DNA from: an uncultured Porphyromonadaceae bacterium
GTDB lineage: Bacteria; Bacteroidota; Bacteroidia; Bacteroidales; Muribaculaceae
Reading direction: 5' to 3'
DNA length: 7,189 nt
Assembly: GCA_905193395.1 (NCBI GenBank)
Contig: CAJJOO010000072.1
Coordinates: 1 to 7,189, forward strand
Shown here in pieces: positions 6,535 through 7,189 of the stretch. Position numbers and translations under genes: made by a program. The notes under the pieces were generated by a model that searched no databases, was not told the origin of the DNA, and saw only the letters and a list, made by a program, of their open reading frames with translations. Positions within the stretch are counted from its first letter, which is position 1, and every line of letters begins with the position of its first letter.

Positions 6535-6825
6535 ATGAAAAAGATACTTGTCCTGGCGCTTGCCGCCCTCGCCCCCATGCTCATGGCAGGTCCGCGCACG
6601 GTCACTGCAATTTTCACTGTCACTCCTCCGGCCACCTCGCGGGCCGTCGAGAACCGCCTCCGCACCACCCTCGGCACCCATCCGGGTGTCAGCGAGGTTG
6701 TCTGCCTCGAAGGCGGCACACGCGTCTCCGTCACTTTCAGTCCTACACGAACCGACCATCAGACAATCATCAATGTCCTGCACGACGGCGGTTTCGAGGC
6801 TGTTCCCGTAGATTCCATTAAATAA
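6535..6825 (+). CDS. Exported HMA-fold protein lacking the CxxC metal site
   Basis: This 96-residue protein opens with MKKILVLALAALAPMLMAG, a short signal peptide probably cut near residue 18, so it should be periplasmic. The remaining 75 or so residues follow the beta-alpha-beta-beta-alpha-beta pattern of heavy-metal-associated domains: RTVTAIFTV (strand), SRAVENRLRTTLG (helix), HPGVSEVVCLEGGTRVSVTFSP (two strands with the typical 'GVxxV' turn), then TIINVLHDGGFEAV (helix and final strand). In metal-binding relatives the first loop has a CxxC; here the matching positions are Ser35 and Val38, and the only cysteine is Cys57 in the second strand. Cu or other soft-metal binding through CxxC is therefore excluded, and the role is unknown. 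A TATCTTTG promoter box lies about 35 bp upstream, and the stop is 9 bp before a lipoprotein gene, so the two are probably co-transcribed. The family call is from fold pattern, not from a close match. Confidence 0.78.
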   Translation: MKKILVLALAALAPMLMAGPRTVTAIFTVTPPATSRAVENRLRTTLGTHPGVSEVVCLEGGTRVSVTFSPTRTDHQTIINVLHDGGFEAVPVDSIK

Positions 6826-6834
6826 ACCATTTAT

Positions 6835-7161
6835 ATGAAATTAAAGACATTTACCCTTGTCGCCGCAGCCACCATTGCCGCTGCGACTTTCACCGCCTGC
6901 TCCGGACAGAAGGATGCAGAAAACGCCGAAGCACCCGAAATCGTTTCCATCTCCGTCGACAGCCTCCTTCAGGTTGCCCCCGACCTGGTCGGCGACACCG
7001 TCACCGTCAGCGGTACCGTGAAGCACCTCTGCGCCCACGGCGGCACAAAGGCTTTCATCTATACCAACGACAGCACCACACTGCTCATGTGCATGGCTCC
7101 CGATTCCCTCGGCGCTTTCCCCGTTGACATGCGGATTGTTCTTCATCTTGACCTCTTTTAA
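6835..7161 (+). CDS. OB-fold-like lipoprotein, apparently truncated
   Basis: The frame gives 108 residues. MKLKTFTLVAAATIAAATFTAC is a lipoprotein signal peptide with lipid Cys22, followed by an acidic linker (24-36). The mature part reads SVDSLLQVAPDLVGDTVTVSG (41-60 region), then TVKHLCAHGGTKAFIY (61-76) and CMAPDSLGAF (86-95). This order (a VGxxVxVxGxV strand pair, a H-x-C-x-H-G-G turn, then a strand with xxLGAF) matches Bacteroidota OB-fold-like lipoproteins I recall, in which a second half containing another VxVxGxL strand pair follows the GAF point. Here the similarity stops about residue 98, and after MRIVLHLDLF the frame ends at TAA (7159-7161). The DNA also becomes AT-rich beyond about 7130. 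Truncation by an insertion, rearrangement or assembly join is plausible; a genuinely short variant cannot be excluded. It follows the HMA-like gene by 9 bp. Confidence 0.75.
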   Translation: MKLKTFTLVAAATIAAATFTACSGQKDAENAEAPEIVSISVDSLLQVAPDLVGDTVTVSGTVKHLCAHGGTKAFIYTNDSTTLLMCMAPDSLGAFPVDMRIVLHLDLF

Positions 7162-7189
7162 GTTATTTCAGATTCAGTCTCTGGGATAA

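Noticed and set aside
6451..6783. N-terminal extension of the OmpA-lipoprotein frame to an ATG at 6783 (112 extra residues)
   Set aside because: It would place the signal peptide and lipobox deep inside the protein, run antisense through the well-supported HMA-like gene, and cross the divergent promoter region. The extra residues show no recognisable domain.
6841..7146. Minus-strand open frame of 101 codons opposite the OB-fold-like lipoprotein
   Set aside because: The plus-strand frame has a lipoprotein signal and a family motif; the minus frame gives a Gly-rich sequence with no motif.
7124..7154. TTGACA and TTGACC as possible outward-facing -35 boxes
   Set aside because: There is no matching -10 box at a sensible distance, and the classical TTGACA/TATAAT pair is not the usual promoter form in Bacteroidota.
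1..7189. CRISPR array, tRNA, rRNA, riboswitch or transposase gene
   Set aside because: No regularly spaced repeats, cloverleaf sequence, conserved RNA core or transposase-like protein was visible on either strand.

Overview
The window looks like a chromosomal segment from a Bacteroidota member, most likely order Bacteroidales, possibly a Muribaculaceae-like lineage with fairly high GC. The evidence is a MurF-alanine racemase fusion, a GSCFA-family protein, a DUF5606-type gene end, several lipoproteins with Bacteroidota-style signal peptides, absence of Shine-Dalgarno sites, and TAnnTTTG-type -7 promoter boxes. The genus call is inference only.

Layout: (1) 1-230, plus strand: the 3' end of a DUF5606-like gene. 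(2) 231-331: a convergent intergenic gap with a perfect 13-bp hairpin that probably terminates transcription from both sides. (3) 332-6429 (or 6450), minus strand: four tightly packed genes, in transcription order a TPR/beta-propeller/OmpA outer-membrane lipoprotein, a GSCFA-family hydrolase-like protein, the bifunctional MurF-Alr enzyme, and an unrecognised two-repeat lipoprotein. The gaps are 9, 3 and 20 bp, so they probably form one operon. (4) 6430-6534: a compact divergent promoter region. (5) 6535-7161, plus strand: a small exported HMA-fold protein without the metal-binding CxxC, then an OB-fold-like lipoprotein that appears cut short close to the window end.

How the genes work together: the minus-strand cluster is centred on the cell envelope. 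MurF-Alr makes D-alanine and adds D-Ala-D-Ala to the peptidoglycan precursor, while the OmpA-type lipoprotein should bind finished peptidoglycan from the outer membrane. The GSCFA protein and the distal lipoprotein have no known role but sit in the same unit. The two plus-strand genes form a separate pair of small envelope proteins.

I found no mobile-element gene, CRISPR array, tRNA or rRNA, and no clearly new multi-gene system. The points most worth a second look are the cysteine-less HMA protein, the abrupt end of its lipoprotein partner, the PorE-like architecture of the OmpA lipoprotein, and the face-to-face promoter boxes at 6461-6500.
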